Source: Owenia fusiformis
Lineage: Eukaryota; Annelida; Polychaeta; Sabellida; Oweniidae
DNA: 64,000 nucleotides
Assembly: GCA_903813345.2 (NCBI GenBank)
Contig: CAIIXF020000007.1
Location: forward strand, 25,159,564-25,223,563
Direction of reading: 5' to 3'
The first letter of the stretch is position 1, and each line of letters begins with the position of its first letter. Positions 12,801-27,800 of the stretch are shown one piece after another. Under the pieces are notes generated by a model. That model was not told the origin of the DNA. It did no database searches and saw only the letters and a program-made list of their open reading frames with translations. A program made the translations under genes and the position numbers.

Positions 12801-15800
12801 GGTAGATTTTGTGATGTTGCTGATTTCGGAGTATTATGGTAAGTGATCCAAAGATGACCGTAAACTATGCAACAATTTTTTCCGGTTTACACACTTTTTA
12901 AAATTAAAATGGTCCATTAATACCAAAACAGACTTTCCATTTCTTAATTTATTGAAGAAAATAAATAAACATATAGAAATTTTAAATAATTTAAAATACT
13001 GAGTAAACTGTCTAAATAAATAAAAAATAATGGCAAAAAATAAAAAAATAAATGTTATAAAAATACACCGTACACTCATGTGTTCAGGGACCCAGTTATG
13101 TCTTAATAATCAAAACCATGCAGGGAAGGGGAGTGTTTCCATGGACTAAAACGTTAAACCCACCAATGCCCAGTCACAAGCCTGATGACTTCTCTATATC
13201 CTGCTCAAACTACGTTTGGTGGGATAGTAATATTGCAAATGCATCTGACTCACCTCTTTTATTTCAAAGGTAAGTTCAAGGTCAGTATATTGCACAATAT
13301 CCTGTGATGATTGCTGGGATAGCCGTCGTGATGCTTCCAAACTCTGAAAACAAAACCATATTCTGTTATATGTATGTTACAATATCAAAAAAATACATAC
13401 CATCTTTTAATTATATATAAAATACATATAGTCAATAAATATTAAATACTATTCATGTATAATTACTAAGTTGGAGTGAAACATTTTCCAAAGAACTCAA
13501 ATTGAGATGGCCATTGCATCCACTATGCTATCGAGTTCTTGGAACTGTGAACTGTCCTGCAGTGTATTTAAAATTACTAAAAAATTATCCATGCAAAGCA
13601 TCAGGGGGTTGTGTCAAAATATCAACTTCCATCAAAAAACAATTGTGTATGTTTTAGGGTGAAGGCCATAATGGCAATTTAATTTTGTGACAACAAATCT
13701 CATTTCAAGTATTCCAATATCCAAAATTCAGTGCACAAATATTCGTACAGTGCAGTAAACTTTAAGGGATTGAATTTCAGTGCATGAGGTGTCAGTGCAG
13801 TTTGCTTTAGCTTGACATGACACATGCAAATCAAGATTAATTTTTAAGTTTTTTTAAAAGATGTTGATTTAATGACCTGGCCCCTTGAGCTTATTTAAGT
13901 TATACGAATACATGCATCAAAGCAAAGCTGTCATTTCATATACCGTTGAACATATTTTAAGCATATAGTAAGCATGTAATGTACATTAATTTACCATTGT
14001 CATGGGTGCCCCCAAACCTCATTGTTAGTACCTCAGTGTAAATACTCGTATCTGATTGGTCAATTAGCGGTCAACATTTTTGCCTGTACCCCACCTGTGC
14101 ATCATGGGATATCATATTATTGACCGCGTATGTTACTGTACTACACTTGTAAACGTTGATAAAAGTGATATTTTTGACTTTACTAGACGATAAGTATAGC
14201 AAAATTACAAATAGACGCCGTGATGTGCCGAATATAGAGAGAAAAGATTGTGACATGAAGCCATGTCGATTGATGATTGTCGCCTATATGTGTATTATTA
14301 GTTTCTTCGGACTAACAAAACCTCTGGAGAGGTCAACAATTGTATATTGTACCATGGGTTTACTTGTGGTAGTATAACACATGCAAGGTGACACAAACAT
14401 ATGAAAGTGAGGTCCCTCCTTGAACTGAATAAAACGCAACCAAACTCACGATATAATCAAGGGGTTTGAATAGAAGCCATGATTGACATTTAGAATGACA
14501 ACGTAATATAGCAAATCTATTTTTTCTATCAGATAGTGAAAAAGGGTTATATCCATATTGTTTTCTAATTTCTCAGCAAAATTGTCACTTATCCATATAT
14601 CAATGGAACACCTGTTATTTCAATATACAAGACCTCTTGCCTCATTTAAACCATTTCCTAGAAATATATATGCATGCTTCCAAACACGAGAATGAATAGT
14701 TTTTCTTCCAATAAAGCAGTTCAATTAACCAGCCACAATCAGTCCTTAAACAAATACTTTTTCTAAAAAAATAATATTTTGTACTGAACAGAATACACCT
14801 CTAGCACACATCATTGTCCCACAAACAACATTGCCATGCTAGAATTTGAAAAGCCTCAACCATTACACATATTGTTCTGTAGAACATCTAAAGTGTCAAA
14901 AAACAGAAAAGAAATTCCACACCCACACCTGTCCAAAAGAATATGATAAACATGCAAAAGTACCACATAATATTCCAGATTAGGATCAAAGAAAATGTAA
15001 GAAATAAAAGAAAATAGCTTTCACTCCCCCATGATGAACTGCTAGCCAGTTGTGAATATACAACATTCTTTGAGTATGGAAAACACCTGAAGCCATGTAC
15101 AGTGTATATATATTTGTGCCACTCGCACACCTTTCAACCCAAGCGTCGCTTCTATTTATGATATAGTATTTCACTCCAAATCATCCTCTGAACTGTATTT
15201 CCAATGATCTCACATACCCCCTTACCAATACACCACAGAGAGAAGGGGTCAGATGGGTGATCAAAGGATTCAAATATTTCATCAGGAAAGTTCGGCTGAA
15301 GCCCTCTGGCCAAAAATTCTTTCAAAATCATGCAGTTTTTCAAAATTCTGAGCACTTTTCAAGTGATTTTGGGCCAAATTTGTCAAAGTGAAGGCCCTTT
15401 GGAATTTTTCTGAAAAGTGAAACCCCCTTGGCAAAAGCTGGCTACAGGCCTGCAATGTCCCCAGAATGGTTTAAAACGTTCTGATTTACCAGGCTTCCTC
15501 TTTATCTATAGATCTTAACAAGGACCTTTTGGAAAGTTCAAGACAAACTGGCCATGTGAATTGCTATGGATATGAAGTAGTGCTTTGGATGTTCAGAGGA
15601 TGATATAAAACTGCATCAAAATTACCTCTTTAGCATCCATAAAATTATCTTCATCATCAGCTCCATCTCCACTGCCAGATGGCGCCTTAATAGCAGCCTA
15701 AACAGGAAGGAACAACATACAACATGCACCTAGCAACATGAGTCACATGCCTAGAACATCCGTCTGCTTATTACATGTCCGTCTGCTCTTTTCACCACAC

Positions 15801-18800
15801 CTTTTAATTTCTCTCTCAAATTTGAATGAACTCTCATATCTTAAGGGATTTCTATACAATTTTAAGTGTTGATGAGTGCTGTTTACTTTCTCTCTATTCT
15901 CGTTTCTCAATTACGTCTACTAATCTAGGATACGTCATTGATCTAACAACTAACATCGCAACTAACATAGTAACAAGGAAAAGGAGTGCAAACAATCTTT
16001 ACTACACAGAAATAACTAGTTAGTATATTCAATTTTGTTCATAAAACTCATTTTTACAATGGATATTTCTACTCTACACTACATTGAACATGAACATTTA
16101 TAACAAGTACATTATGCACTTATATTTAATGAAATAACCAACAGGGGAATATAACATTGTAATAGTTTAACATTAAATCCAATAAGTGATTAAAAAAAAA
16201 AAAGTCAGTACATACCTGTTGTTCCTCATCAGAAGACTCTTCAACTTGTATTTTCTTCAAAAGTGACTTAGCCTCTGCCTCGACTGCAAGATTAGTGATA
16301 TCTGGGGCCTATAATGTACACAAAGGGTACATGGTAAAGTCTATCTCAATATCTGATTGATAAGACAGAACTATTTTTATTTGGTAAATGTGGGTGCTAA
16401 GATGTTAACCCAATCTAAAAAGCTCTATACTTTTTGAGTATAATTTTTGAATATTTTTTCAAATAACAAAATTACATTAGATTTTACACCGGGACTACTT
16501 ACAGCCCATTCATCATCATCATCTGAACTAGATTCTGGCGTAGGAATACTGAGTGCAAGGTCCAAGAGTTCTTGCAGACGGACATCAGACACATTTAGAC
16601 TGAGAACTGGCAATTCTCCAGCAATTTTCATCCTAAAATTCAGGTTTCATGGTAACTAAACAAGGTTCTAAAAATGCATACTTCATCTTTAGTACATTTC
16701 ATGGTCTGTCTTTCAGAAGGATTAGGTATACATTCTAAATCGATGACTTATTAATCAATTGTCTATGACTGTTGCCAGGGAAACACTTTGGAAACAATCC
16801 ACAGTAGAACAAATGTGAGGACTGCAATGTCTGCAACATCTATTGCATTATGGGACAAAATATTTGACATCTATTTTCTAACAATTATTAAATTGCAACA
16901 AAAACTTTCTTTACCATTGTACTTTCTGAACCTTCTAACATAAGAAAATCTATACTTATACAAATAACGTCTGCAGCAGCTATTGCATTATGGGACATAG
17001 AACCTTACTTTGGCATCCGTGTGTCATTCTCTATCATACACTTGTGTAGGGAGACATTAAGTGATATAGGGCGGACAATGTGCATGTTGGAGTTATTCTG
17101 TTGGCGGGCCGCCATCCAGTTCTCTCCTAAAAGGAAACAAAGTGCATTGTGGGAACACCTTCATCATGCTTTTTCTTCAGAGTGAGTTCATGGTGTCAAC
17201 TGCACATTCAAACATTATCAAAATCTATGATTGTTTTTGACGTCTTACATTTTCACTTTAATAATGAATTACACCTTATATTTTATAGGCTCTCTAAACA
17301 TTGAAAATCTAAATGTGCTCTAAGTATAATTTCATGATTCTAATACAACATATGGAACTAAATATTACAATTTACAATGTAGAACCATAATTATGTACCA
17401 CCCTGTATAAATCAAAACACTAACCTGGATGTGCAAAGAGTACCTGGACACTCTGTAACTTAATGCTAAACTTATCATAAGCACGAGACATGACATCATC
17501 CATAGACTCATTTTTAATGGGACCTGTTGGGCTCGGTAGATCTCGCATACTCTTGAACTGGAAGTTACCGAGATCCACGACCAACATATGGCAGTTGTTT
17601 CTATAGTAACCATCTTGCGGAATAAGAATATATGATGGTTTAAGGTCTATGTTAACATCTGTGTATTTGTGAATGTCAATTGCATGAGCTAGACCAGTCG
17701 TGGTCTGTTCTTTGATTTCGTCAAATTTAGACATTGCTGCCGCTTGTAGCTGCTTTAAGTGGACAGATTGTGGCGGTTTTAGGAACTCAACTACTTGGTT
17801 AATGGTGGTCTGAAATGAAAATGTTGGTATGGTTTTTAAAATAATCAGATGTGAGTGTACATGGAGTGGACATGTAAAAGAAATCTAGTCAAGTCTCAGT
17901 TGTTTGGAAACTGGGTTTTACAAGTTTCACATACCACAAGGAAAACTATGATATAGTACTATATTAAATGAAATTCTCAAAAAAACAATATTTCACTTTG
18001 ACAAATGAACTAAGTGAAAGAATTTCCTGTTTAAGAGACAGTATTGGTATTTCACTTACAGCATCAAATATAATCTCAACTGGTCTTGCATGAACTCCAA
18101 TCCTCTGATCACAAGCGCCATCTAGTGGATTTGTCTCAAACTGAACATCAAGGAGTGAATATTTCGCATCTGCTTCGTGATTCAATGATGACAATAAAGT
18201 CCGTACAGAGCCCTCTGCTGGAGACCCATAAATATTCAGGGTGTCCATTTTGGCTTGAACACGCAGGGCATTAGCCGCAGGTCTCTGTCCAACAGAGGCG
18301 AACACATCGTCCAGTTGTAATTTCACTATCTGAGGGTTCGTTTTCTCTTCATCTTTCAGACAGAGCGAGAGTTTGTTCAACTTGAAATTCAATTTGTGGG
18401 CAACATACTGCAAGAAAATATCATATCATCATGCAAGTGTTTCATTTTCAGTAATTTCAAGTTTTTTTTCTTAGTTTTCTTTCATTACATATCATGATAT
18501 TTTTATATCTTCATAGAACAAAACATATTCTTAAACGCCAGCTATTAGCTTCACAAATTGCTGTGCTAACTATTTATTGTTTGGTCGCCATAAAGCAGCA
18601 ACATGAACACATCTCCCATTGTCTCCTAAAGGAGATGTCCCTACACTTCACTTAACTTACATCTTTTGGCAATGTTGGGTCTGTGGTGTTCTCTTGGTAT
18701 CCAATTGCAGAATAAAGTTTGGCTTTTTCCTCTTCTGTCATCAATTCTTGGAATTGCTCCTCTGAATATACAAACAGAAAATGTATGTGCATTTACAAGT

Positions 18801-21800
18801 AATATTTATAGGCTTTCAACAGTTTTTAGTACTTCTTCACATAAAGTTGATATCTTGAATATCCATGGTTGCAAATCCTGGAGTGGCGTGGCTTTTCACA
18901 TCTGCCCTTTGAATGTTAAGAATTGGCCACTTTTCTCAAATGCTGTTACATATATCAAAACATAATTTATGACTACCACTTTTTGTTTCTGATCTGATCG
19001 ATTCACCCTCACCTATGTCTATTCCTTCTTTCTTCTTTTCTTTTTCTTTCTTCTTGCCCCCACCAAACCAGCCACCAAACCATCCCCCTCCCTCATCAGC
19101 CTTGGCCTTCTTGATTTTGGCTTTCTTCAGCTGGAACACAATAGAATGTCTGCTATAAATATATTGCATTATGGGATATGTGTCAGTCAAAATGTTATAT
19201 CAGCAAGAGGAGACTGCCTTTTGGGATCTATGATGTGGAACATCTGCAGCTACAATTAATTCTAGTCAGTTGTAAAAACATATTGCCCGTCACTTATCAT
19301 TCAAATCTATTGTATTAATTGGGACATAAAAAATAATTATGGGTAACAATTATGGATGATATAAAATGTAATGTCTGTAATGTAATATGATTCAATAGCA
19401 TTTATATTGGATATGTTCCACGTGAATTCTACTCTTGCAATATGGTACAATCCATTATTCCATCTTCAATAAATTGCCACATCTATTGCATTATGGGAAA
19501 AAAATATAAAGAATCTAAAATTTGACTATGTATTACTAAGCCACAAGGAGTCAAAATTGTGCAATTTAAAGAGGAAAAATTGAGTTGTTACAATATTGTC
19601 AATACCTATTATTGTATCTACCCATTATTAGTATGTCTATTCAACCATTTCCTATATATTAGGGTGTTTTAGAGAAGAGTATTGTGCAGTGAACGTACTG
19701 AGTATTATTTATCAATGTGATACCTGTATATAAAATCTCTTGAAAAATTCTTATCCGAACTCTTTCATACTATAGTATATATAGTGTATAGACCATAACT
19801 ATACTTCATCCGATGGAATAACAAGTTATCTACTGAATTTTCTATGGTAAAACAAGTGATCTACTGAGTATGACAATGGTCATGGTGGTTTAAAGCTTAT
19901 TCTATAATATCTCATATACAATTTAACATAGTGGATGATGTCTTATGGCTTTTCGGTGCCGCCTTCTCATGAATATACTCGTCAAAACACATCTGCTACT
20001 TATTGGTTCAAATCCAGTGAATTAAAGTGCTCAGGCAGGTTAGCTTTATTTCTTGCGAGTTGCATGCTCTTATCGACACTATTTTGCATTTCAAAATATC
20101 ACCACCATGACCATGATATTCTTATGATTAAGACAACACATACTATAAATCTACACTGTACTCAAGCGAATAAATCATCATATATCTTAACTAAAGATGG
20201 ATCAAAATATAATGTGTTGATGATTTATTTACAAAATCATATACATGTATAAACTGATAAGTGATGGGTCTTTATGACGGGCAACATCAGGATTTATGAT
20301 AACATAAATTGAAATTGATATAAATTCTACTTTCTTAATATTATGTACATGTATCATATAAGAGTTGATATACAACAAAATGAATCTACCAATAACACTG
20401 TATAGTATTTATTTCCTAAACACAGGGCTACAAACTTGTCAGTAATATTGCATTTTATATCATTTATAGAAACCCTCTGACCCCATTCTCAGTCTAAGGG
20501 TATTTTGCACCACTTTTGTGGTAGCAGTGAAGCCTGATATTGAGAGATACCTTGAAGAGGCCCCACCCCCAGGCCCCACCCCTACTCACTTTTTTCCCCT
20601 GTTTGATAGATAACAGGACAAAGATTTGTTAAATAAGACTAACCAGGAAGATCAATGCATAATTTTTAAAATTTTGTAGCCATGTTGTTCAGGTAAATAT
20701 CATTTTTCAATTAATAAGACAACTAAAAGAAAAATATGAATTATTCATTCATTCTAAGAATCCGAGTTTGTATTAGGGACGGTGTCTAATTGTCAATAGT
20801 TGTTGAAAAACAAAATTAATTTTGAAATAGTAAGCCCTCCCCCATTTAACCAAGTTTGGAAATGTTGATTGAAAATTCAATAAAAAAAAAGTCAACATTT
20901 TTTCATAAATGGAATATTCGTTTACATGCTCTCTCCACCAATAGAATTATTTTTTTATCTTTCACAATTGTTGCCAACTACTGTTAATTGGACATCATCC
21001 CTAAATGACTTTTACTTTATTTCTTGCTAATTCCACGTGTTTTCCCTCTATTCTGGATTATCTGATTATGAGTGTGTCATCATATGTGTAAGGACAATAT
21101 TTCCCTTTTATTCAACATGTTAAAAGAGTAACCCTCCATAAGTGAAAGAATCAGAAAACAGAAATCATGTAATTCCTCAAAGAAATCAAAAGAGGGAATT
21201 GTAAGGTTTGATGTTCCCGATCGCATGATCGTTGTTTGTGGTATTTTATGTTTCGAAAAAATCTTCTATTTTCTGATCCTTCAAGTGAGTATGATTGATG
21301 GTTAACTTGACCAATTGATCAGAAATCAATCAAATTGTTCATCTACAAGATACACAGTTTAAAATATGTCAAGTTCATAGGTGATTTTACCTTTCCTTTT
21401 TTGTTATATCTAAGTCTTGGCTATAAATCAGAAACATACAGTTTTCTCATTTAAACAACATATTGAGTCAAAATATGTTACAACTGTAAAATGGGTTATA
21501 CAATGAATGAACACTGTATTTCTATACAATTCAGAGTATTCACAAAAATAAATACGCTTTATGTTTTCTTTATTCCTCTTTATTTGGCTTTTCAAAACAT
21601 GACAACTAAACTTTTCCTAAATCATACAAATTATCTCAAAAACTCACCTCAACTTCTGCCTGTTGCCTCATCAAGGTGATGTTGAACACACTTAATTCTG
21701 CCTCACCATCCTACAAATGTATACATTATATGTTAAAGCATCTATCCCATAATGCAACAGGAGAGTGCTGACGTCTTATGTTTTGCCTATTACAATAATT

Positions 21801-24800
21801 CCTCAACAGATTCGCAAAATGTACGTATTATATGTTAAGCATTACAATATCCCATAATGCAACAGGAGTTGCAGACGTCTTATGTTCTGCCTATCACAAT
21901 TCAATAATACTTCAACAGATAAATCAAAGTAAGGAAAAGATCCACTTTCACAACGCAACTGATGTTGCAGAAGTCTTAGCAAAATGGATGTTGCAGAAAT
22001 CTTTAGCGTATGGTAATTGCTATAGATATATACAGTACATTGAAAATTGCTGAGTAATACAATAAGGTTGAGTATTTTACACCAGGGATGAGTATCTCCA
22101 TTCCAAATGCTTATCCCATGAAACATTGAGTTCATTTCAATCAACGACTATTTTATTCCATTTTGTCACAAAAAGACCTACATCTAAAACTTTCTGAATA
22201 TCAGATGAGATTTTCTTCATGCTGAGCTTTTTCTTGTATGCTTCCTTGTATTGCCGCATGACATCTCTGTAGTGTTTTATATGTTCCCAAGACCACATAC
22301 GACGTCTCCGACGTACAGTTTCTTCGAGGATGCATCTATATGCATACTTCCACCTAAAATGGCAAGATTTGATTGGACATTTAATGTTCGACATCTTTAA
22401 CTATTTATTGATTTATTTTAAATAGAGTATTTTTCATGTGCACCAGCAAATGTAATATACTTTTACCCCATCCCCAAACATTATTAATTATGTCTGTGGA
22501 CACACCACTCATATTGACCAGGTCCCTTAGAAGTCAAAGGAGGAATAAACCTTTTTCTCTCATTAATCCAATAGTTCATATACTTACCAATTTTTGGCAC
22601 TAATATGTATTTTACAAGTTGGTCTCATGTGCTGCCGGAATCTGCTGCTTAGGGCAACCCTTTCAAATGACTCAAGCATTTCCATGACATCCTGGTACTG
22701 AAATATTACCCAAGATGCATTTGAAAATACATTACCCATAATACCTTTCTATTCAGATCATATTCAGCAGACGAAACATACAGTACATGGAATTAACATC
22801 TTTATTGGAATAGTTACAGATTTTTAGCGAAAAATGGAAATTCGTACAAATGATATTGATAATGAAAACTTTAACATGTACAGTAAATAGCTGCAATGTC
22901 AAATCACACACATGAATGTGGGATTGATTTTTCAAATCACTCCCACAGCTACTTCTGTATTGAATTCTTGCAGTGGAAAATAAGCTAGATAAGTGGTTAT
23001 TTGGATAAAATTCACCTTGTGTCAACTACTGACATATTTTTCAATACACAAGTAGTTGTGGGGTGATTTGAAAAATGAACCCTACATTTATGGGAGTACG
23101 TCAAATACACTACTTGTATTTCCAATTCCATGTACAACACAACACACAAAGACATACCTGTTTTCTACTGAGAGCTATGGCAATTTCTTTGAATATCACA
23201 TTGAGGAATAATTTGGCAAGACTGTATTCCATCTCCTCTGGCTTCTGGTTGAGACGCAATTGAGCAACAGAGGATATTGGCTCTATCACTGGAAGAAAAA
23301 AAACATCCATGTAAAAACAACTTCATAATATTCACAATACAAATAAATATAACTTCAGTTCATCAGTAATTGAACTTGTATTTCATACAGATTTTATATA
23401 TGTCTAGAAAATCTTAACAAAACTGATTGATTTTCTTATGCTTTTAATGACAATTCTTCTGAATGTAAAGTTCACAAAAAGTCAATGCGTAAAAATCAAA
23501 AATAAGTCTACTAAATAGAGCATGAAATAAACCAGAAAATAGGGTAAACAAACACTAGCCAACATTCAAAATTGTATGAACCAGAAAATTAATAACTACA
23601 TAAATTTTAAGATAGAAGATGCAGAATATAAAGACATTCTATGAACTATTACTTACAATATTTATAGTCTGTCTTAGTGGTTGGAGATGAAATGTTTGAT
23701 TTCATACTATTCTAAAATTACAAGAAATAAAATCATTAAGTATGTACATTAATATAAGATTTCTGAAAATTCTTCTTTAGAGATTGTTGAAGTCCCTCGA
23801 TAAACTGTGTCAGAAATAAACAAGGAAGATAGAAAAGGAAGACGACAAACATCGAAGCACCATTGGTGCAATACATCGGCACAAAGAAATCTCACTTCAA
23901 CATTTCTCAGTTTTCTTTATATCAAGGTGATCCTATTGACCTTTTTGTAGAATTTGCAGAGAAGAAAAATATATAATTATAAAATATTTGGCACAGTTTC
24001 GATAGAGGTGCAACTGCAGCATCAAGATACCATTTAGGAAATGTGGTAATAAGAACATGAGATTTGATTTGAGGTTCAGGTCAATGATAATAGGTGTCAC
24101 TTACTATCATATCATCTTTTTCCATGTCTGTATAGATGGGGCTGTTAGAGTTCCAGTACACAGAGAGACAATCTAGCTGCACTTGCTGAAATTTGCAAAC
24201 ATATGATTGGTTGATTCATTTAGTTCACAAGTGACTATTTGTTGATTGCTAGGCGCATTCTATGATTGACTTCATTATAAATTAACTTTTGCATAGAAAT
24301 AAAAATAGATATATTTCTAATTCAAACATTACATTAGATTCACAATTTAAGTTCAAAAGATGTTAAATAATATTTACTAAGTGCATATTTACAACAGGAA
24401 ACAATCATTTCCATGAGGGACACATAAATTCTGCTAAAATTGTTGGAGTTTTTCAGTTAAAAAGATCAATGGCTTCTTGAGTATCCTAAGTATGAGCTAA
24501 AATGGACCCAAGGGTTCTTACTTTATATATCATCTTGACAGTTTCCTTTATAATGCAAGGTTTCCAGTTCTCATCTGTGGTCTACAAAGAAATAACAGAT
24601 GATGATAACAATTATTTGCCGTCTGCTAGTGCCTATTTCCATGCTATTCCATAAGATTTCTCCATAATTTTGGAATGAAGTATCTGATTTTCTTGCATTT
24701 CTATACAATTTAGAGTATTAACTTCAATCTTTTTCATTCAATTTTGCATTCAAAAACATGGTCTACATGCCAATTCTCATTAAATAAATAAATTAGAAAA

Positions 24801-27800
24801 AATGCCTCTTCTAAGAATATCCAAAGATATGTATACAATAGGTTATGTTTTACTATTAATTTGCCTCTAAGAAATAAAAAAACTTGCCTCAAAGAATAAA
24901 TTTTTCAGGGTGACGCCCATTGAGAAAGGTTTGTCTGGATTTGTATAACGATCTTCATATCGAACATGTATGTCACTGACTTTGATTTGTAAGTTCTTTA
25001 TAACTTGTGCTGCCATCTTTTCAGCAAATCCATCTTTGGCTTTTTCCTTTTTCTTGTCTGGTACAAAGAATCCGATGATTTATCAACATCATACATAGAC
25101 ATGAGATATAACAGGGTATTTTCAACAGAGACTGAATATATCTGACATTAACAGTCTATAATTTTTAATTACTGGTTCAATGTATGAACTTGGTGTGTAA
25201 ATTGTGCTCTTCCGATGTCACACATTTTGCTTTCTAATGTAATTAAAAGGAACAATGAATGCCTGAACCATATAAGTTCTTGTTATACTATATAAAGACT
25301 TGTAAGAAAGTTTTAAACATTATTTAGTATTTCAGAATAATGTTGACATGAATTTATTGTTATTCCCATACAGTCTAAGCGCCTTGCAAAACTCTACATC
25401 CATGTAGGTAAATAGTAAGGTTGGCCTTGAGTATTTACTTGAGCTTGCATCAGACTCCATACATTTATTATATGACCTACCCTTTTCAGCTTCTTGTTTC
25501 TTGGCCTCTTCAATTCTCTCAAGTTCTTTCTGTTTGTTCTCTTGGGCTGTCTTCTCTTCTTTCTCAGCATCATAACGAACACCTAGAAACACATTTCAAA
25601 CATTACACAAAATTGAGATTAGAGGATGGTAAGAGGAACAAACTTTGTGTTAGCCAAATAGTTGTACAATTGGTGATACAATCTATACTATTGGGTGATC
25701 CAAACAATCAAAATCAACCAACTCTTTAATGAGTTGAGTTTTGTCTGTTTTGCCAGTCTGACTACAGATTTTGAGTTTTGACGATAAAACATGGCAGGAT
25801 TATTGCATGAAATGATAGATATTGAGTTGAAAAGAGAAAGTGAGTTTATAAACGTGCGCAGACGGTTTCTTGATTCAACCACTTACCAGCACTGGCAGTT
25901 GCAATGAGATATAGTCCTTCTAATTCAGCTACGACAGGTTCTGTGTAAAGGTTCTTCCAGGGTATCTTTAATGTAAGTTTACCTAAAAAATTAAATACAT
26001 CCATGCTTATTTATTTGTTTGGTAATTTTCCTGGGTATAAGTATCTATATAATTAAAACCAGTCTTAGTATAGTGTTCCCTCTATTGAACACTTGTGTTT
26101 AGTGAACACCACTTAAAGACCATTTCACATTGACGCCTGTATAAAATCTTCTCTGTACACCTAGCTACACTGACCGAACGAGACCTCTCACCATTAATAC
26201 AGATTGCATGACATATGCGCATTTACTACAGGTGATGTCTCAAGACATTGCCCAAGTCACCACTCCCAAAATCTAGCTAGCTGTACAGTGAACACTTTTC
26301 TGTGGTTCCACAGGTGTTCATTATATACAGGTTCTACTTTAAATTGTTTCATCGCATTTGGTTGCACTGTCTCTAAGTTTTTTCATCTGTCTCACAAAAA
26401 TATAATTTTTTGTTCACACTGTACTATTTAATTAATTTTTGTCAAATAATTCAAATTAACAGTTTCCTGATACCTTTTAATATGTTATAGATTGTTAATA
26501 GTGGTTAACATAACTTTACTAACCTAAATGTCCATGTTTGACTTTTACAGGTAAGTTTAGATCATCCTATAAAATAAAAAGTATATGACATAAGTATAAA
26601 AATTACACCATATGAATATAATATACATATGATAATAATACAGTAACAATGCAAAATGTCACCACCTGCTATTTGTTACAAACACCGACCACTGAACACC
26701 CAACTGCCGAATACAATCCACAATAAAAGTTTGAAGGAGTTACAATGCAGTGCACTAGCTGAGCTAGGGGTACCGCGAGCGCTCGAGTGCAGCTCGAGCA
26801 ATTCACCTCCGGTACGAGCTGTAGCGATACATAAAATGAATATCAGTCGTAGAAAGTCCCTTCTTACTTACCCAAAGGGAGGGAAAAACTCAGAGCTTAG
26901 AGATGACAGAATCTTGCTTGCCGCCTTTGTTTGCCCCAATAGTTCCCAAATACCGCACATCATTAAGATGTTTTAATCGATGTTAGCATATTTTACACCT
27001 TTCTTTGTTGTGATGTGAAATAAACGTAATCTGGCTGAAGTACTTCTGGCTATACAAATTTGAAAAATTAGAATAAAGTTCAGTTTTACTTCAATTTATG
27101 CTGTATCATTATATTGTATCGTTTGTATCGTATCGCGAGGTCAGTATCATAGATTACGTATAATTTATCGTATTGTGGTACCCCTAACTAGCTCTCCAGG
27201 ATTTTTTGTGAGAAGGAATATGATATTTCAAGTATAGCATTTTAGACTTTTTATGCCACCTTTTTTAATTTATTTCTATCGGTACATTTTAGGAGGCACG
27301 TTCAATGAATGAAGAATTTGTTGTTGGCAGATACATGAAGGTACTGTTCCTCGGAGATTTCAACAATGAGGAGAGCAATAGAATGATGGGATGTATTTTT
27401 GGCAACTATCAAGAACTTACGGTGGTCATACCCCATACATTGGAACATCTTGCTTCACAAATTCCAGTTGCTCCAAATTCATGTTACCACCTTGGAAGTT
27501 GCAGGAGCACTTGGGAGTAATTAGCTTACAAGCAAATATGACGGAGGTATGTGTTATTACATAAAAGAACACTTGTACTGTTTTACTATTCCAGGTGGGT
27601 AAGAAATCCTTACAGGTGATAACACAAATATGATGTTCTATGGAAGCTGATAGTTGTATACCACATACAGGTGTAAACCCTTGCAAATAGTGTATGCAGT
27701 TTCTGTTTCTGCCTAGTACATATGCAATGTGGGAGAATTTCCTCAAATGAATAGACAATTGGAAAACGGGGTCAACCCAGTTGTCCGAAACCCAGTTCTC

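Noticed and set aside
26656-26976. 106-codon plus-strand frame as a gene
   Set aside because: Its first part is a family F dispersed repeat found twice more in the window, and there is no domain or splice support.
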